NCBI GenBank assembly: GCA_945882215.1
Contig: CAMCWM010000008.1
Span: forward strand, 1 to 62,821
Reading direction: 5' to 3'
Source: Akkermansia muciniphila
GTDB taxonomy: Bacteria; Verrucomicrobiota; Verrucomicrobiia; Verrucomicrobiales; Verrucomicrobiaceae
DNA length: 62,821 nt
The position numbers and the translations under genes were made by a program. Below, in pieces: positions 52,617-61,472 of this stretch. Under the pieces are notes generated by a model. The model did no database searches, had not been told where the DNA came from, and was given only the letters and a program-made list of their open reading frames with translations. Position 1 is the first letter of the stretch, and every line of letters starts with the position of its first letter.

Positions 52617-53405
52617 TCACTTTTTGTCATCACCCTCGGCGTTCGTGTAACGACCGATGATGGGATATTGCTCTAGCTCCGCCACCGTGCCGGTAACGGG
52701 ATAGCTCTCACGACCCGCCCAATAAACAGCGGCTGCGGCGATGTCTTCTGGCATCAACAGACGCCCCATTGGCACGACGTGGCTCGGCAGACGTTCCGGC
52801 CAGCCTTCGCCGAGTCCATCGCCAAGTTTCACCTGATATTCGTTCTCTGACAGCGTCCAGCCGACGTTGAGCTGGTTCACCCGCACACGGTCCATGCCGA
52901 GCGAATCCGCCAGATTGCGTGTCATGGTCATTAGCGCGCCTTTGGACATGGAGTAGGCGAGCATGTTGGCCTGGCCGCAGTGGGCGAGCACGGAGCCGAT
53001 GTTCAACACGACGCCCTGGTTTTTCTTCAACTCGGGCAAAAGCGCACGGATGAGCAGCATCGGCGCACGGGCGTTCACGGCCATCATGCGGTCAAAAAAA
53101 GCCGCGTCGGTCTCGGTGATGCGACCGCGGCTGGTCAGCGCGGCGTTGTTCACCAGCGCATCGACCTTGCCGAAGGCGGCGATGGCATCTGCGGCCAGTT
53201 TTTCGGGGTAAGCCGGGTCTTCGAGACTTCCCTGGCAAAACGCGGCCTTTTCGGCGCCGAGTTCTTTTCGCAAAGCCTCCCCACGCGCGGCGTCACGGCC
53301 ATGCAGGATGACTTGGGCTCCTTCAGCGACGAAGCGCCGCGCCATGAATTCGCCGATGCCGGTGGTGCTGCCGGTGATGAGAATGACCTGGTCTTGGAGT
53401 CGCAT
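52617..53405 (-). CDS. Short-chain dehydrogenase/reductase
   Basis: 262 aa, classical SDR length. NAD(P)-binding TGSTTGIG (11-18), NNAAL, and catalytic S138, Y151 and K155 (YSMSK) are intact. R36 and R37-side residues near HGRD suggest NADP or NAD cannot be decided. The C-terminal SENEYQVKLGDGLGEGWPERL is an unusual substrate loop. With the downstream FAH hydrolase it could oxidise a 2-keto-3-deoxy acid. It lies 55 nt after the stop of the ceramidase-like gene. Confidence 0.87.
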   Translation of the reverse strand: MRLQDQVILITGSTTGIGEFMARRFVAEGAQVILHGRDAARGEALRKELGAEKAAFCQGSLEDPAYPEKLAADAIAAFGKVDALVNNAALTSRGRITETDAAFFDRMMAVNARAPMLLIRALLPELKKNQGVVLNIGSVLAHCGQANMLAYSMSKGALMTMTRNLADSLGMDRVRVNQLNVGWTLSENEYQVKLGDGLGEGWPERLPSHVVPMGRLLMPEDIAAAAVYWAGRESYPVTGTVAELEQYPIIGRYTNAEGDDKK

Positions 53406-53460
53406 GATCGTCGCTGAGATGGGTTGGGAGCCGCTTTCTATGGCGAGCGTGCGGCGATGC

Positions 53461-54819
53461 TCAAGGCTTCACCTCCAGCAATTTGCGCATGCCTTCCATC
53501 AGCACCTTTTCCACCTGCGGGGCCACTCGGGAGACGATGCCCGTTTCGTAGCCGCCCTGACCATACGCGATCTCTGTGCCGATGTAACCGGTGCCGTAGT
53601 CGCCGTAGGCCGCCATGGCGATGAAATCGTCGGGGCGCATCTGTTGCGCGGCGATTTGATACTCCACAAACAATTCTCCCGGCATGTGCAAAACGCGTGC
53701 CGGGCCGATCTGGAGACAGCTCAACGGAATCTGATGCCCGCCGCGAGTGCGCCGCAGAAAAGTCAGATCACGCGCCGCACGGATGCGATCCGGCTGCTTC
53801 TGTGATTCATCCTTCAGCTTCGTGAGCAGTGCTTCTTCGATCAACGTGTCACGCACCGGCATTGAAACCGGCTCCACAGTCCACTTCACGTCCGCCGCCG
53901 TGATCGCATGCTTCGTTTGCGATTCCCACGCCAGCTTCATGCCATCAGCGAGACGCTGCGCCAGCACGGGACGGTTGTCCTTGGCGCCATCGTTGTATTT
54001 GCCTGCGGCCACGTTGCCACCCGCGCCATCGAAATGCACGCACGCCACACCGGGCAAGGCCTCCGCCCGTAGCTCACGCGCCATGCCGACGAAGTCCCAA
54101 TTCACCAATCCCTGCCCGTAGTAGCTCTGCGGGTGCGTGGCGTAATAGGTCAGCACTGCCACAGCCTTGTCACCGTTCCAAAACGCGATCAGCCGCACCA
54201 GCGGATCAATCGTTCCCTCCGGCGCTTCACGTGCAGCGGGATTTTTCCCACCGGAACTCTGGCGTTGCAGGATCACACGCCCTTCCGGACCGAGAATGCG
54301 CCGGTTTGATGCCACCTTCTCCACTTTGCCCACTCCAAGACCGATGTGGGTGACGGGTTGCGCCTGCGGCAACGATTCCTTCACCGCCGCCACGAGCCGT
54401 TGCATCACCGCACGATCAAACTCGGCATTGGAATACAATCCGGACATCCCATGCTCTGCCAGCAGCCGCTCCGTGGCGAAATCACTGCCCGGCGCATCGT
54501 GTTGATGCAGCGTGTGAACGGTCACTCGATCCACCGAAGTCCCCGCTGCCTCTGCCAGCGCCTGACGAAACGCATCGTGGCTTTCATTCGCGATGCCTAC
54601 CCAATCAAACGCGCACAGCACGATGGGCTGGCCTGCGCCGAGCAGCACCATGCCACGAGCCGTGAGCGGTGTGACGATCTCCTTCGCCGGTTTCACCGCG
54701 CCATTGCATAACGGCGATCCAATCGGCGGCGTGGCATCCACATTGAAACTGGCGATGTGCAGCTCCGCCGCGTGCAGCAGGGACGCCATGCCGAAAAATG
54801 CGATGATGAGTCGGGTCAT
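53461..54819 (-). CDS. Exported neutral-ceramidase-like protein (paralogue A)
   Basis: ATG 54819 (452 aa) overlaps the esterase stop (ATGA) and starts a signal peptide (MTRLIIAFFGMASLLHAAE). SFNVDATPPIGSPLCNG, HTLHQHDAPGSD (a zinc His pair) and YYATHPQSYYG match the neutral/alkaline ceramidase N-terminal domain family. The catalytic GDxSPN serine motif of true ceramidases is replaced by GAGGNVAAG, so amide cleavage of ceramide is unlikely. It resembles the next paralogue at 55.8-57.2 kb. Confidence 0.75.
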   Translation of the reverse strand: MTRLIIAFFGMASLLHAAELHIASFNVDATPPIGSPLCNGAVKPAKEIVTPLTARGMVLLGAGQPIVLCAFDWVGIANESHDAFRQALAEAAGTSVDRVTVHTLHQHDAPGSDFATERLLAEHGMSGLYSNAEFDRAVMQRLVAAVKESLPQAQPVTHIGLGVGKVEKVASNRRILGPEGRVILQRQSSGGKNPAAREAPEGTIDPLVRLIAFWNGDKAVAVLTYYATHPQSYYGQGLVNWDFVGMARELRAEALPGVACVHFDGAGGNVAAGKYNDGAKDNRPVLAQRLADGMKLAWESQTKHAITAADVKWTVEPVSMPVRDTLIEEALLTKLKDESQKQPDRIRAARDLTFLRRTRGGHQIPLSCLQIGPARVLHMPGELFVEYQIAAQQMRPDDFIAMAAYGDYGTGYIGTEIAYGQGGYETGIVSRVAPQVEKVLMEGMRKLLEVKP

Positions 54820-55754
54820 GGCTTCGTTTTCCGCTGCGCGAACAACCACTCCCAAAGCGCGGCTGTCTCATACGCCGGCCCCCAACTGCCGTGACCCACG
54901 CCGGGGAACTCGGTGTATTTGGGCTCGGGTGTGATTGCCGCTTTCTTCAACGCGGCGATCATGTCGCGTGAGCCGGAGACGGGCACGGTGGGATCATCAG
55001 CACCGTGAAACGCCCAGATCGCGACGCCATTCATCTTCGCCGCATCCGCCGGCTCCCAAATGCCGCACACCGGCACGGCGGCGGCAAATTTCGAAGCATG
55101 ACTGGCGATCAGGCCCCATGAGCCGACACCGCCCAGCGACTGCCCCGTCACATAGAGCCGCGCCGGGTCCGCTTTGAACTCGGACACGACCGCATCGAGC
55201 ATTTCCATCAGCTCCGGCATCACGGCGCGCACTTCCTTGTCCTTGATGCGAAACCCGCCCTCCACCCAGCGCGTCGATTTGCCATCACAGGCCGGAGCGA
55301 TCACGATGCACGGATGCTTTGCCTGCATCTCGGGAGCCGCGAGCACGTTCGCCGCCGCGGTGTTGCCGCCCGAGCCATGGAGACAGAGCACGAGCGACAG
55401 CGGCGCATCGGTTTTCTGCGCTGGAACAAACAGGCTGTAGCGCAGCGTGTGACCGTTGGTGCCTTTGAACTCACGCACTTGAAACGCCGCGTTCGCTCCA
55501 CCTGGATGTGCCTGTTCGGTCCGCTTGCCCTTTTTTCCCTGCAACGCGGCGATCTCCGCCGGATCAAGCACGCCGTCGCCATTCGCATCCTGCCCGGCGG
55601 CACGCTGCCAAAATTGCTCGCCGAGTTCTTCCTTCGAGAGCCTGCCATCCTTGTTCGTGTCTTTGGACATCAAGCGCTCGGTGTTGATGCCTTTGTCCTG
55701 CGCTATGGCGAGCAGACTGACCGAGCAAAGAATGAAGACGAGTGTTGATTTCAT
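54816..55754 (-). CDS. Secreted esterase with two EF-hands
   Basis: ATG 55754 (312 aa) with a signal peptide (MKSTLVFILCSVSLLAIA). Two calcium-binding loops (DTNKDGRLSKEE, 32-43; DANGDGVLDPAE, 56-67) precede an alpha/beta-hydrolase of the PHB-depolymerase/feruloyl-esterase type: LHGSGG, nucleophile S206 in GQSLGG, Asp in GADDPTVP and His in GVGHGSW. Calcium-dependent secreted esterases of this shape are common in PVC bacteria. It lies between two ceramidase-like paralogues, 25 nt after the upstream one. Confidence 0.85.
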   Translation of the reverse strand: MKSTLVFILCSVSLLAIAQDKGINTERLMSKDTNKDGRLSKEELGEQFWQRAAGQDANGDGVLDPAEIAALQGKKGKRTEQAHPGGANAAFQVREFKGTNGHTLRYSLFVPAQKTDAPLSLVLCLHGSGGNTAAANVLAAPEMQAKHPCIVIAPACDGKSTRWVEGGFRIKDKEVRAVMPELMEMLDAVVSEFKADPARLYVTGQSLGGVGSWGLIASHASKFAAAVPVCGIWEPADAAKMNGVAIWAFHGADDPTVPVSGSRDMIAALKKAAITPEPKYTEFPGVGHGSWGPAYETAALWEWLFAQRKTKP

Positions 55755-55779
55755 AATGGAGATCACCAAAAACAGCCGT

Positions 55780-57237
55780 TCAGCGCGCGAGTTGCCGCAA
55801 AACCTCCTGCGCCTTCGCTTCAAAGAGCTTCTGCCACTCCGGGGCGACGATCACATCGCAATCCTCCTGCGCGTAGCCGGTGTTCCGGCGCTGCTGCTCG
55901 GTGGCAGTGTACCAGATGTAGCCATTGGTGTAGCCGGAGACGTGCGCGTTGGCATCCTGCGCGGCCTTTTTGATGTTCAGGCCCACCTGCACGGTGACCT
56001 CGCCGGGGAAGGTGACTAGCTTGAAAGCGCCGACGCGCAGGCCGCAGACCTCAGCATCGAGCGTGGGACTGTTCGCGGCTTGGGTCTCGGAGAGGTGTCT
56101 TTTGAGCAAGGCGAGGTTCGCATTCAGTCGCGTGAGCTTTTCCATGATGGCGAGATTGCCAAGGTAGGCTTCGACGAGCGCCTTATTGTCGGCGTCGAGC
56201 TGCTGGAGCGGCTTGGCGTTGTCGAGATAGCCCTGTGCGTAGTGCGAAGGCATGTCGGGGAAAAGTTTGTGCTGCATGAGCATCGGCAGGAAGGTCTTGA
56301 AGTTGATGTTGGTAGGCCGCAGGGCGGCCACGAGGGCTTTTTGTTCCGTTTCGATGCTGGCGATGCGTTTTTCGAAATCGGCAGCGCGTGGCAGTTGGAG
56401 CACTTCGCGGCTGATTTTCAGCGTGGCGTCGTTTTGCGGTTCGAATCGACGCATCGCGGCCAAAACGCTCGCGCCGAGCATGCTGCCTAGCGGCTCGGCA
56501 TCGGCGGGGCGGCTCACTTCCTTGTAATGCACCGGATTGATGTCACCGCCGCAGCCTTGGACGAAGAAGGCCATCGCTCCGGTGGCCTCTTCGATGACTT
56601 TGGAGGCAAAGCCGGGATAATCGGCCGAGTTGCCCTTGCTCGGCGGGTTCATGATCGGGTGGCAGGCGAATTGATACACCACCGCGAGCGGCGTGCCGTC
56701 CGCGCGGTCCAGCCGCAGCAGGCCGATCTGCGGATCAATCGGCCCGGTGCTCAACACGTCCTCATCACGAGGCATCGAGTAGGCGCGGCGCATGTCGATC
56801 TGCGTGCCGTCTTTCAGGAACATGCGGCGGTTTTCGCTGATGCGGCTCTCGCTGCCGACTCCGGCACTCACTTTGACCGGCACGAGATTCTTCGCGGCAT
56901 CCTTCACCGCCTGCACGACGAGCTGCTGCAAATCATTGCGCACGATGCCGTGGCAATGGCTCGCATTGATGATGACCTCGTCCGCGAGATCGCCGAGTTC
57001 CTGACGAACATTCGCGAGGAAGCCATTCCCGATGCGTCCGATGCCACCAATCGCCACCGCATCCACCGTGACGAGCACCGCAGTCGTCTCGCCGCTCTTC
57101 AAAACGAGCGCCTTGGCAAAACATGGATCATTCACCGGCACCGTGCGGTCGGTGATGTCCACCTTCGCGATGCCGGCGAGGATTTCCGCGTGAACGGCGG
57201 CTGTGGTGAGGAGGAGAAGAGCAAGGATGCGTTTCAT
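55780..57237 (-). CDS. Exported neutral-ceramidase-like protein (paralogue B)
   Basis: 485 aa with a signal peptide (MKRILALLLLTTAAVHA). GIAKVDITDRTVPVNDP, the NASHCHG zinc-type His motif, YQFACHP and FVQGCGGDINP belong to the neutral/alkaline ceramidase N-terminal domain family. In GCGGDINP the ceramidase nucleophile Ser is Asn, so it is probably not a ceramidase. The middle is a long helical region (~275-400), and the C-terminus resumes GAFKLVTFPGEVTVQVG. It is the most upstream of four closely spaced genes and follows a remnant and a hairpin. Confidence 0.78.
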   Translation of the reverse strand: MKRILALLLLTTAAVHAEILAGIAKVDITDRTVPVNDPCFAKALVLKSGETTAVLVTVDAVAIGGIGRIGNGFLANVRQELGDLADEVIINASHCHGIVRNDLQQLVVQAVKDAAKNLVPVKVSAGVGSESRISENRRMFLKDGTQIDMRRAYSMPRDEDVLSTGPIDPQIGLLRLDRADGTPLAVVYQFACHPIMNPPSKGNSADYPGFASKVIEEATGAMAFFVQGCGGDINPVHYKEVSRPADAEPLGSMLGASVLAAMRRFEPQNDATLKISREVLQLPRAADFEKRIASIETEQKALVAALRPTNINFKTFLPMLMQHKLFPDMPSHYAQGYLDNAKPLQQLDADNKALVEAYLGNLAIMEKLTRLNANLALLKRHLSETQAANSPTLDAEVCGLRVGAFKLVTFPGEVTVQVGLNIKKAAQDANAHVSGYTNGYIWYTATEQQRRNTGYAQEDCDVIVAPEWQKLFEAKAQEVLRQLAR

Positions 57238-57242
57238 GAGGC

Positions 57243-57305
57243 TTATTCCAACGTGATCACTAATTTAGGCACGCGGTGATTGTAAGTATCGACGACGAGG
57301 AGGAA
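57243..57305 (-). pseudogene. Possible remnant of an NHL-repeat protein 3' end
   Basis: The last codons of a minus-strand frame that stops at 57243 read FLLVVDTYNHRVPKLVITLE. VVDTYNHRV is typical of an NHL-repeat blade. Upstream the frame runs into the hairpin element and then out of register with any gene, so only the tail seems left. Short length makes chance similarity possible. Confidence 0.35.
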
Positions 57306-57313
57306 TAACGGCC

Positions 57314-57371
57314 GTAATCGGGCCATTCCTGCCCCAAGCCATCGGCTTCGGGCCAGGAATGGCCCGATTAC
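57314..57371. repeat. Long perfect hairpin (REP-like)
   Basis: gtaatcgggccattcctg (57314-57331) pairs perfectly with 57354-57371 (18 bp). The loop itself holds a smaller stem (aagcc/ggctt). It lies between the nagA-like gene and the ceramidase-like paralogue B. There is no T-run, so a REP-like element is more likely than a simple terminator. Confidence 0.85.
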
Positions 57372-57406
57372 AACGGCGAGTTGTCGCCCAGCCACACCTT
57401 CTTCAC

Positions 57407-58555
57407 TCACAGCGTCTTGGAAAACAGCACGAGATCCGCCCGCTTGCCGGCCTTCAGGCTGCCGACTTCTTTGTCGATGCCGAGGCGTTCCGCTGGTGTC
57501 AGGCTGGCCATGCGGATGACCTCCCATAGCGGCGCTCCGGTGGCTGCTTTCATCGTGCGCACCATGTGATCCATGCCCACCGAACTGCTGCCGAGGCCCG
57601 TGGCCGTGCGGCTGACCTTGCCATCGTGGGTGATGTCGTTGCCCGTGTGGATGTTGCCGATCTTGTATTGGCCAACGGGCATGTCCACTGCGCGGCTGGA
57701 GTCGGTTACCAAAAATAATCGCTTCGGCCCGATCATGCGATACGCGAACAACAGCAGCTCTGGCGCGAGATGCTGGCCGTCGGCGATGACCTCGGTGCTC
57801 ATTTCGGGATTGAAGAGCACATATTCCTCCATGCTTCCCTGCATCGGGGTGCCCAGGCGACCGCGCACGGAGCTCACGCAGCTCATCGCGCACCAGTAGT
57901 GATCCACATGCCGCATGCCCTCGCGAAAAGCTCGATCCATCTCCGACCACGACGCATTCGAGTGCCCGCAGGTGATGAAGCAGCCCTCTTTCTGTGCCAT
58001 TTGATAAAACGCCGCCGCGCCACGCAGCTCCGCCGCACAGGTGGCGATGCGGATGAAGCCGGTCTTAAAATACGCGCGGAATTCTTCCGGCGTGGGATCG
58101 CGCCGACCCGCCGCCGGATGAGCGCCCACCTTGTCCGCCGCGAAGAACGGCCCATAGAGATGAATCCCCGGAATGCGCGGCAGACCGCCTGTGGCGGTTT
58201 CTTTGCCGACTGCCTGGCACGCCGCGATCATCGCATGAATCTCCGCCGGTGTTCCCGTGGTCGTGGTGGAAAAAATCGTCGTGGTGCCATGGCGAAAGTG
58301 CGTCTGGCAGGCCACACGCGCCGCGTCCGCCGTGCCGTCCATGAAATCGCCGCCACCACCGCCATGCACATGCACATCGACAAAGCCCGGCGACAGATAA
58401 CCGCCCATCCCATCCACCACCTCCGCGTCCTTTGGCATGCGCTTGGACGCCGCACTGACTTCCGCGATGCGCCCCTCCCGCACGACCACGCGCGCGTTCG
58501 GCAGCAGTTTATCCGGCAGGATGGCGGTAACATTGTGGATGACGGTGATGTTCAT
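57407..58555 (-). CDS. nagA: N-acetylglucosamine-6-phosphate deacetylase-like amidohydrolase
   Basis: 382 aa. NagA removes acetate from GlcNAc-6-P in the cytoplasm. Present are H62 and H64 (VDVHVHGGG), H198 (TCGHSNAS), H219 and active-site D285 (VTDSSRA). The metal-binding Glu of canonical HLEGPF is Tyr here (HLYGPF, Y134), so metal use or substrate may differ. The stop at 57407 comes earlier than expected: in frame after it, VKKVWLGDNSPL continues for twelve codons to TAA, resembling the family's usual C-terminal strand. The gene diverges from the Tat protein across 195 nt. Confidence 0.82.
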   Translation of the reverse strand: MNITVIHNVTAILPDKLLPNARVVVREGRIAEVSAASKRMPKDAEVVDGMGGYLSPGFVDVHVHGGGGGDFMDGTADAARVACQTHFRHGTTTIFSTTTTGTPAEIHAMIAACQAVGKETATGGLPRIPGIHLYGPFFAADKVGAHPAAGRRDPTPEEFRAYFKTGFIRIATCAAELRGAAAFYQMAQKEGCFITCGHSNASWSEMDRAFREGMRHVDHYWCAMSCVSSVRGRLGTPMQGSMEEYVLFNPEMSTEVIADGQHLAPELLLFAYRMIGPKRLFLVTDSSRAVDMPVGQYKIGNIHTGNDITHDGKVSRTATGLGSSSVGMDHMVRTMKAATGAPLWEVIRMASLTPAERLGIDKEVGSLKAGKRADLVLFSKTL

Positions 58556-58750
58556 GGCAGGAGAGATGAAGCAGGTGATTACGAGTCTGCGATGCGGGTG
58601 TTGTCACAACTCATGCCGGACGACGAAAAGCACCGATGGCTTTCGTGAAATCCTCCTCATTCACGACCGTGGCAGTGAACCCGCTTTTATCCTGTTCATC
58701 ACTTTGCGCGCTTGGTATTCTGCACCTCCAACCTTCGGAGGCATCCCACC

Positions 58751-60262
58751 ATGACACACCGCCGCTCCTTTCTCACTTCCGCCACGGGCGCGGGTGCGCT
58801 CACCGCTTTGGGCAATCTTGGATTTCTTGGACGATTACCGTCCGTCTCTGCTGCCGAGGCAAAGCTGCCGCCGCATCTGGTGCGTTTTCATCCCGAGATC
58901 GAACCGCTGGTGCGACTGCTTGAGGACACGCCGCGCGAGCGCGTGCTGGAGGAGGTCGCCTCGCGTGTGCGGCGCGGCCTGAGCTATCGCGAGGTGCTCG
59001 CCGCGCTCATGCTGGCGGGCATTCGCAGCGTGCAGCCGCGTCCGGTGGGATTCAAATTCCACGCGGTGCTGGTGGTGAACTCCGCGCACCTCGCCAGCCT
59101 CGCGTCGCCGGACACGGAGCGCTGGCTGCCTATCTTTTGGGCGATTGACCAGTTCAAGTCCTCGCAGGCCGCGAATGTGAAGCAGGGCAACTGGCTCATG
59201 GGACCGGTGGACGAGGCCAAGGTGCCGTCCAGCGACCGTGCGAAGAAGGCTTTCATCGAGGCGATGGACAACTGGGACGAAAGCGCCGCCGATGCCGCCA
59301 TCACCGGCCTCGTGCGCACGGCGGGCGTGAACGAGCTGTTTGAAATCTTCGTCCGCTACGGCATGCGCGACTTTCGCGACATCGGCCACAAGGCGATCTA
59401 CGTCGCGAACAGCTTCCGCACGCTTGAAGTTATCGGCTGGCATCATGCGGAGCCGGTGCTGCGCTCGCTCGCCTACGCCCTGCTCGACCGCACGGGCGCG
59501 AAGGAGAATCCCGCCAAAGCCGATCTGCCCGCAGACCGGCCTTTCCGGCAGAATCTGGAAATCGTGAAGCAGGTGCGCGTAGGATGGCTGGATGGCAAAC
59601 GCGATGCCGGTGCGACGAAGGAACTGCTGCAAGCCGTGCGCAGCGGCGCACCTGCCGACACCAGCGCGGTCGCCTTGAAGCTGCTGAATCAAGGCGTGGC
59701 CCCGGAGTCGGTGTTTGACGCGCTTTTCGACAGCGCGGGCGAGTTGCTCATGCAAGTGCCTGGCATTCTCTCGCTGCACGCGATGACTTTTACCAATGCG
59801 ATCCATTACGCCTGGCATCGCACGCAGAGCGATGAGACGCGCCGCCTGCTGCTATTGCAAAACGCCGCCTTTCTCCCGCTCTACCGTGGTGATCGCGCCG
59901 ACAAAGGCATCCACATTGACACGCTCGAACCCATCACCCCGAACGCGAAGGGCGAAGAGGCTGTGGCGGATATTTTCGCCGACATCGGCAAGGATCGCCT
60001 CACCGCCGCGCGAAAGGTGCTGGGCTATCTTCAGGATAAAAACAGCGCGCAACCCATCGCCGATGCCGCGCGCCGTCTCGTCTTCCTCAAGGGCACGAAC
60101 TCGCACGACTACAAGTTCAGCTCCGCCGTGCTGGAGGACTACGAGCACCTCGCCCAACCGTGGCGCGACCGCCTGCTGGCCGCGAGCGTGTTTAACTTCC
60201 GCGGTTCCGGGGAGAAGGACAACGAATTGGTGGACCGCATCCGCTCGGCGCTGGGGACGTAG
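58751..60262 (+). CDS. Tat-exported protein of unknown function
   Basis: ATG 58751 (503 aa) starts a twin-arginine signal (MTHRRSFLTSATGAGALTAL). The rest is strongly helical with few Cys. Segments such as LSYREVLAALMLAGIRSVQPRP, VGFKFHAVLVVNSAHLAS and IGWHHAEPVLRSLAYALL contain several His that could bind a metal or haem. I do not recognise the family. It is a single gene, divergent from nagA and convergent with the SUMF1-like gene. Confidence 0.75.
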   Translation: MTHRRSFLTSATGAGALTALGNLGFLGRLPSVSAAEAKLPPHLVRFHPEIEPLVRLLEDTPRERVLEEVASRVRRGLSYREVLAALMLAGIRSVQPRPVGFKFHAVLVVNSAHLASLASPDTERWLPIFWAIDQFKSSQAANVKQGNWLMGPVDEAKVPSSDRAKKAFIEAMDNWDESAADAAITGLVRTAGVNELFEIFVRYGMRDFRDIGHKAIYVANSFRTLEVIGWHHAEPVLRSLAYALLDRTGAKENPAKADLPADRPFRQNLEIVKQVRVGWLDGKRDAGATKELLQAVRSGAPADTSAVALKLLNQGVAPESVFDALFDSAGELLMQVPGILSLHAMTFTNAIHYAWHRTQSDETRRLLLLQNAAFLPLYRGDRADKGIHIDTLEPITPNAKGEEAVADIFADIGKDRLTAARKVLGYLQDKNSAQPIADAARRLVFLKGTNSHDYKFSSAVLEDYEHLAQPWRDRLLAASVFNFRGSGEKDNELVDRIRSALGT

Positions 60263-60359
60263 TTTGCGAGTGCTTACCTTGAACCCGTCTTATATCATCC
60301 CATAGCACCACTTGGCCCCCCTTTCTTGAGCGGACGGCTGCCGTTTGGTCACGCCAACA

Positions 60360-61433
60360 TCAATTGATGCGCTTACCCAGACAGATGCGGAAACCGTCAC
60401 GCGAGTCCGAGTAGGTCACGTTCTTGATGCCCAGCCGGACGGCGCAGCGTGCGTTGCCTGGAACATCGAAGTAGTTTCCGCCACGACACACGGGGCGCGT
60501 CACAGTGCGTTGCTCCGCGTTTTCATAATAGACGTCTTCATGCCCGCCCTTCGGATCAAAGTGGTCGATGACAAACTCCCACACGCCGCCGCACATGTCG
60601 GCCAGACCGAAGCCGTTGCGGCCTCTCTCACCATAATGATCCACTGGCGACACAAACGAGAAGCCATCGCTCCACGGCACCTTGGCGAGCGGCCATGCCT
60701 TCGTGCGTCCCGGCAGCACATCCATGCTGGAGATGTTCAGACGGCCTTCGCCATCCTCGATCTCATTTCCCCACCAGAAGTAGCGGCTCTCCTTGCTGCC
60801 GCCGCGACAGCCATACTCCCATTCCGCCTCGGTTGGCAGGCGGTATTCCCAGCCCTCAATCATCCGCCCTGACTTGCGTTCACGTTCGGTCAACCATTGG
60901 CAAAACGCCTTCATGTCGTTGTAGCTCACGCACACGACTGGAAACTCGTCACGGTTCGGAAATCCCCAGTTCGGATCACGCCAGCTCTTGCCCTTCACGG
61001 ATTTCCACGGATGTACCACCTGGGTCGTAAGATGATAGCCATCCCATTCAGGATCGAACACCTGTGTCTCGCCGCCCGGCTTTTCGGCATCGGTCACAAA
61101 GCCAGACTCCTCCACAAACCGCCGGAACTGCCCCACGCTGACCTCGGTGCGCCCCATCCAGAAGCCGTTCTTCACACGCGTCCGTCGTGGCTGTTCGCCT
61201 TCGAATGACTCACGGGTCGTCCCCGGTGCCGCACCACCTTCGATGCCAGTGGCCCACGCTTTTTCCTCCGGCGTGCTGCCCATCATGAACTCGCCCGGCG
61301 GAATGAAGACGACCTCCAGCGTCACACCGCCGAGATCGAGTTTTTTCACGGTGCCTTGGGCGGGATCTTCGGCGTGTGCTACCGAGAATGGAAAAGCCAT
61401 CGCGGCAATCATGATCATGCGGATTCGTTTCAT
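60360..61433 (-). CDS. Exported SUMF1/FGE-like protein without catalytic cysteines
   Basis: 357 aa with a signal peptide (MKRIRMIMIAAMAFPFSVAHA). The SUMF1 fold is clear: IPPGEFMMGSTPEE, RRTRVKNGFWMGRTEVS, YRLPTEAEWEYGCRGG and the C-terminal RGGNYFD...DGFRICL. In true formylglycine-generating enzymes RGGS is followed by two Cys. Here those positions are D323 and A328, so it cannot activate the sulfatase in the usual way. It is probably a periplasmic member of the non-catalytic or ligand-binding branch. It lies 39 nt downstream of the ThuA-like gene. Confidence 0.85.
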   Translation of the reverse strand: MKRIRMIMIAAMAFPFSVAHAEDPAQGTVKKLDLGGVTLEVVFIPPGEFMMGSTPEEKAWATGIEGGAAPGTTRESFEGEQPRRTRVKNGFWMGRTEVSVGQFRRFVEESGFVTDAEKPGGETQVFDPEWDGYHLTTQVVHPWKSVKGKSWRDPNWGFPNRDEFPVVCVSYNDMKAFCQWLTERERKSGRMIEGWEYRLPTEAEWEYGCRGGSKESRYFWWGNEIEDGEGRLNISSMDVLPGRTKAWPLAKVPWSDGFSFVSPVDHYGERGRNGFGLADMCGGVWEFVIDHFDPKGGHEDVYYENAEQRTVTRPVCRGGNYFDVPGNARCAVRLGIKNVTYSDSRDGFRICLGKRIN

Positions 61434-61472
61434 GCTGGTTCGTTGGGTTGAAATTTGAGCGGCGCTCTGAGG

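Noticed and set aside
53461..57237. The two ceramidase-like proteins as true ceramidases of sphingolipid metabolism.
   Set aside because: The nucleophile motif GDxSPN is absent in both, and no other sphingolipid gene is present.
57243..57950. A 235-codon minus-strand frame overlapping the nagA-like gene.
   Set aside because: Most of it is out of frame with the real amidohydrolase. Only the short tail past 57305 is of possible interest and is listed as a remnant.
60360..61433. SUMF1-like protein considered as the maturase for the sulfatase.
   Set aside because: Both catalytic cysteine positions are replaced (D323, A328).
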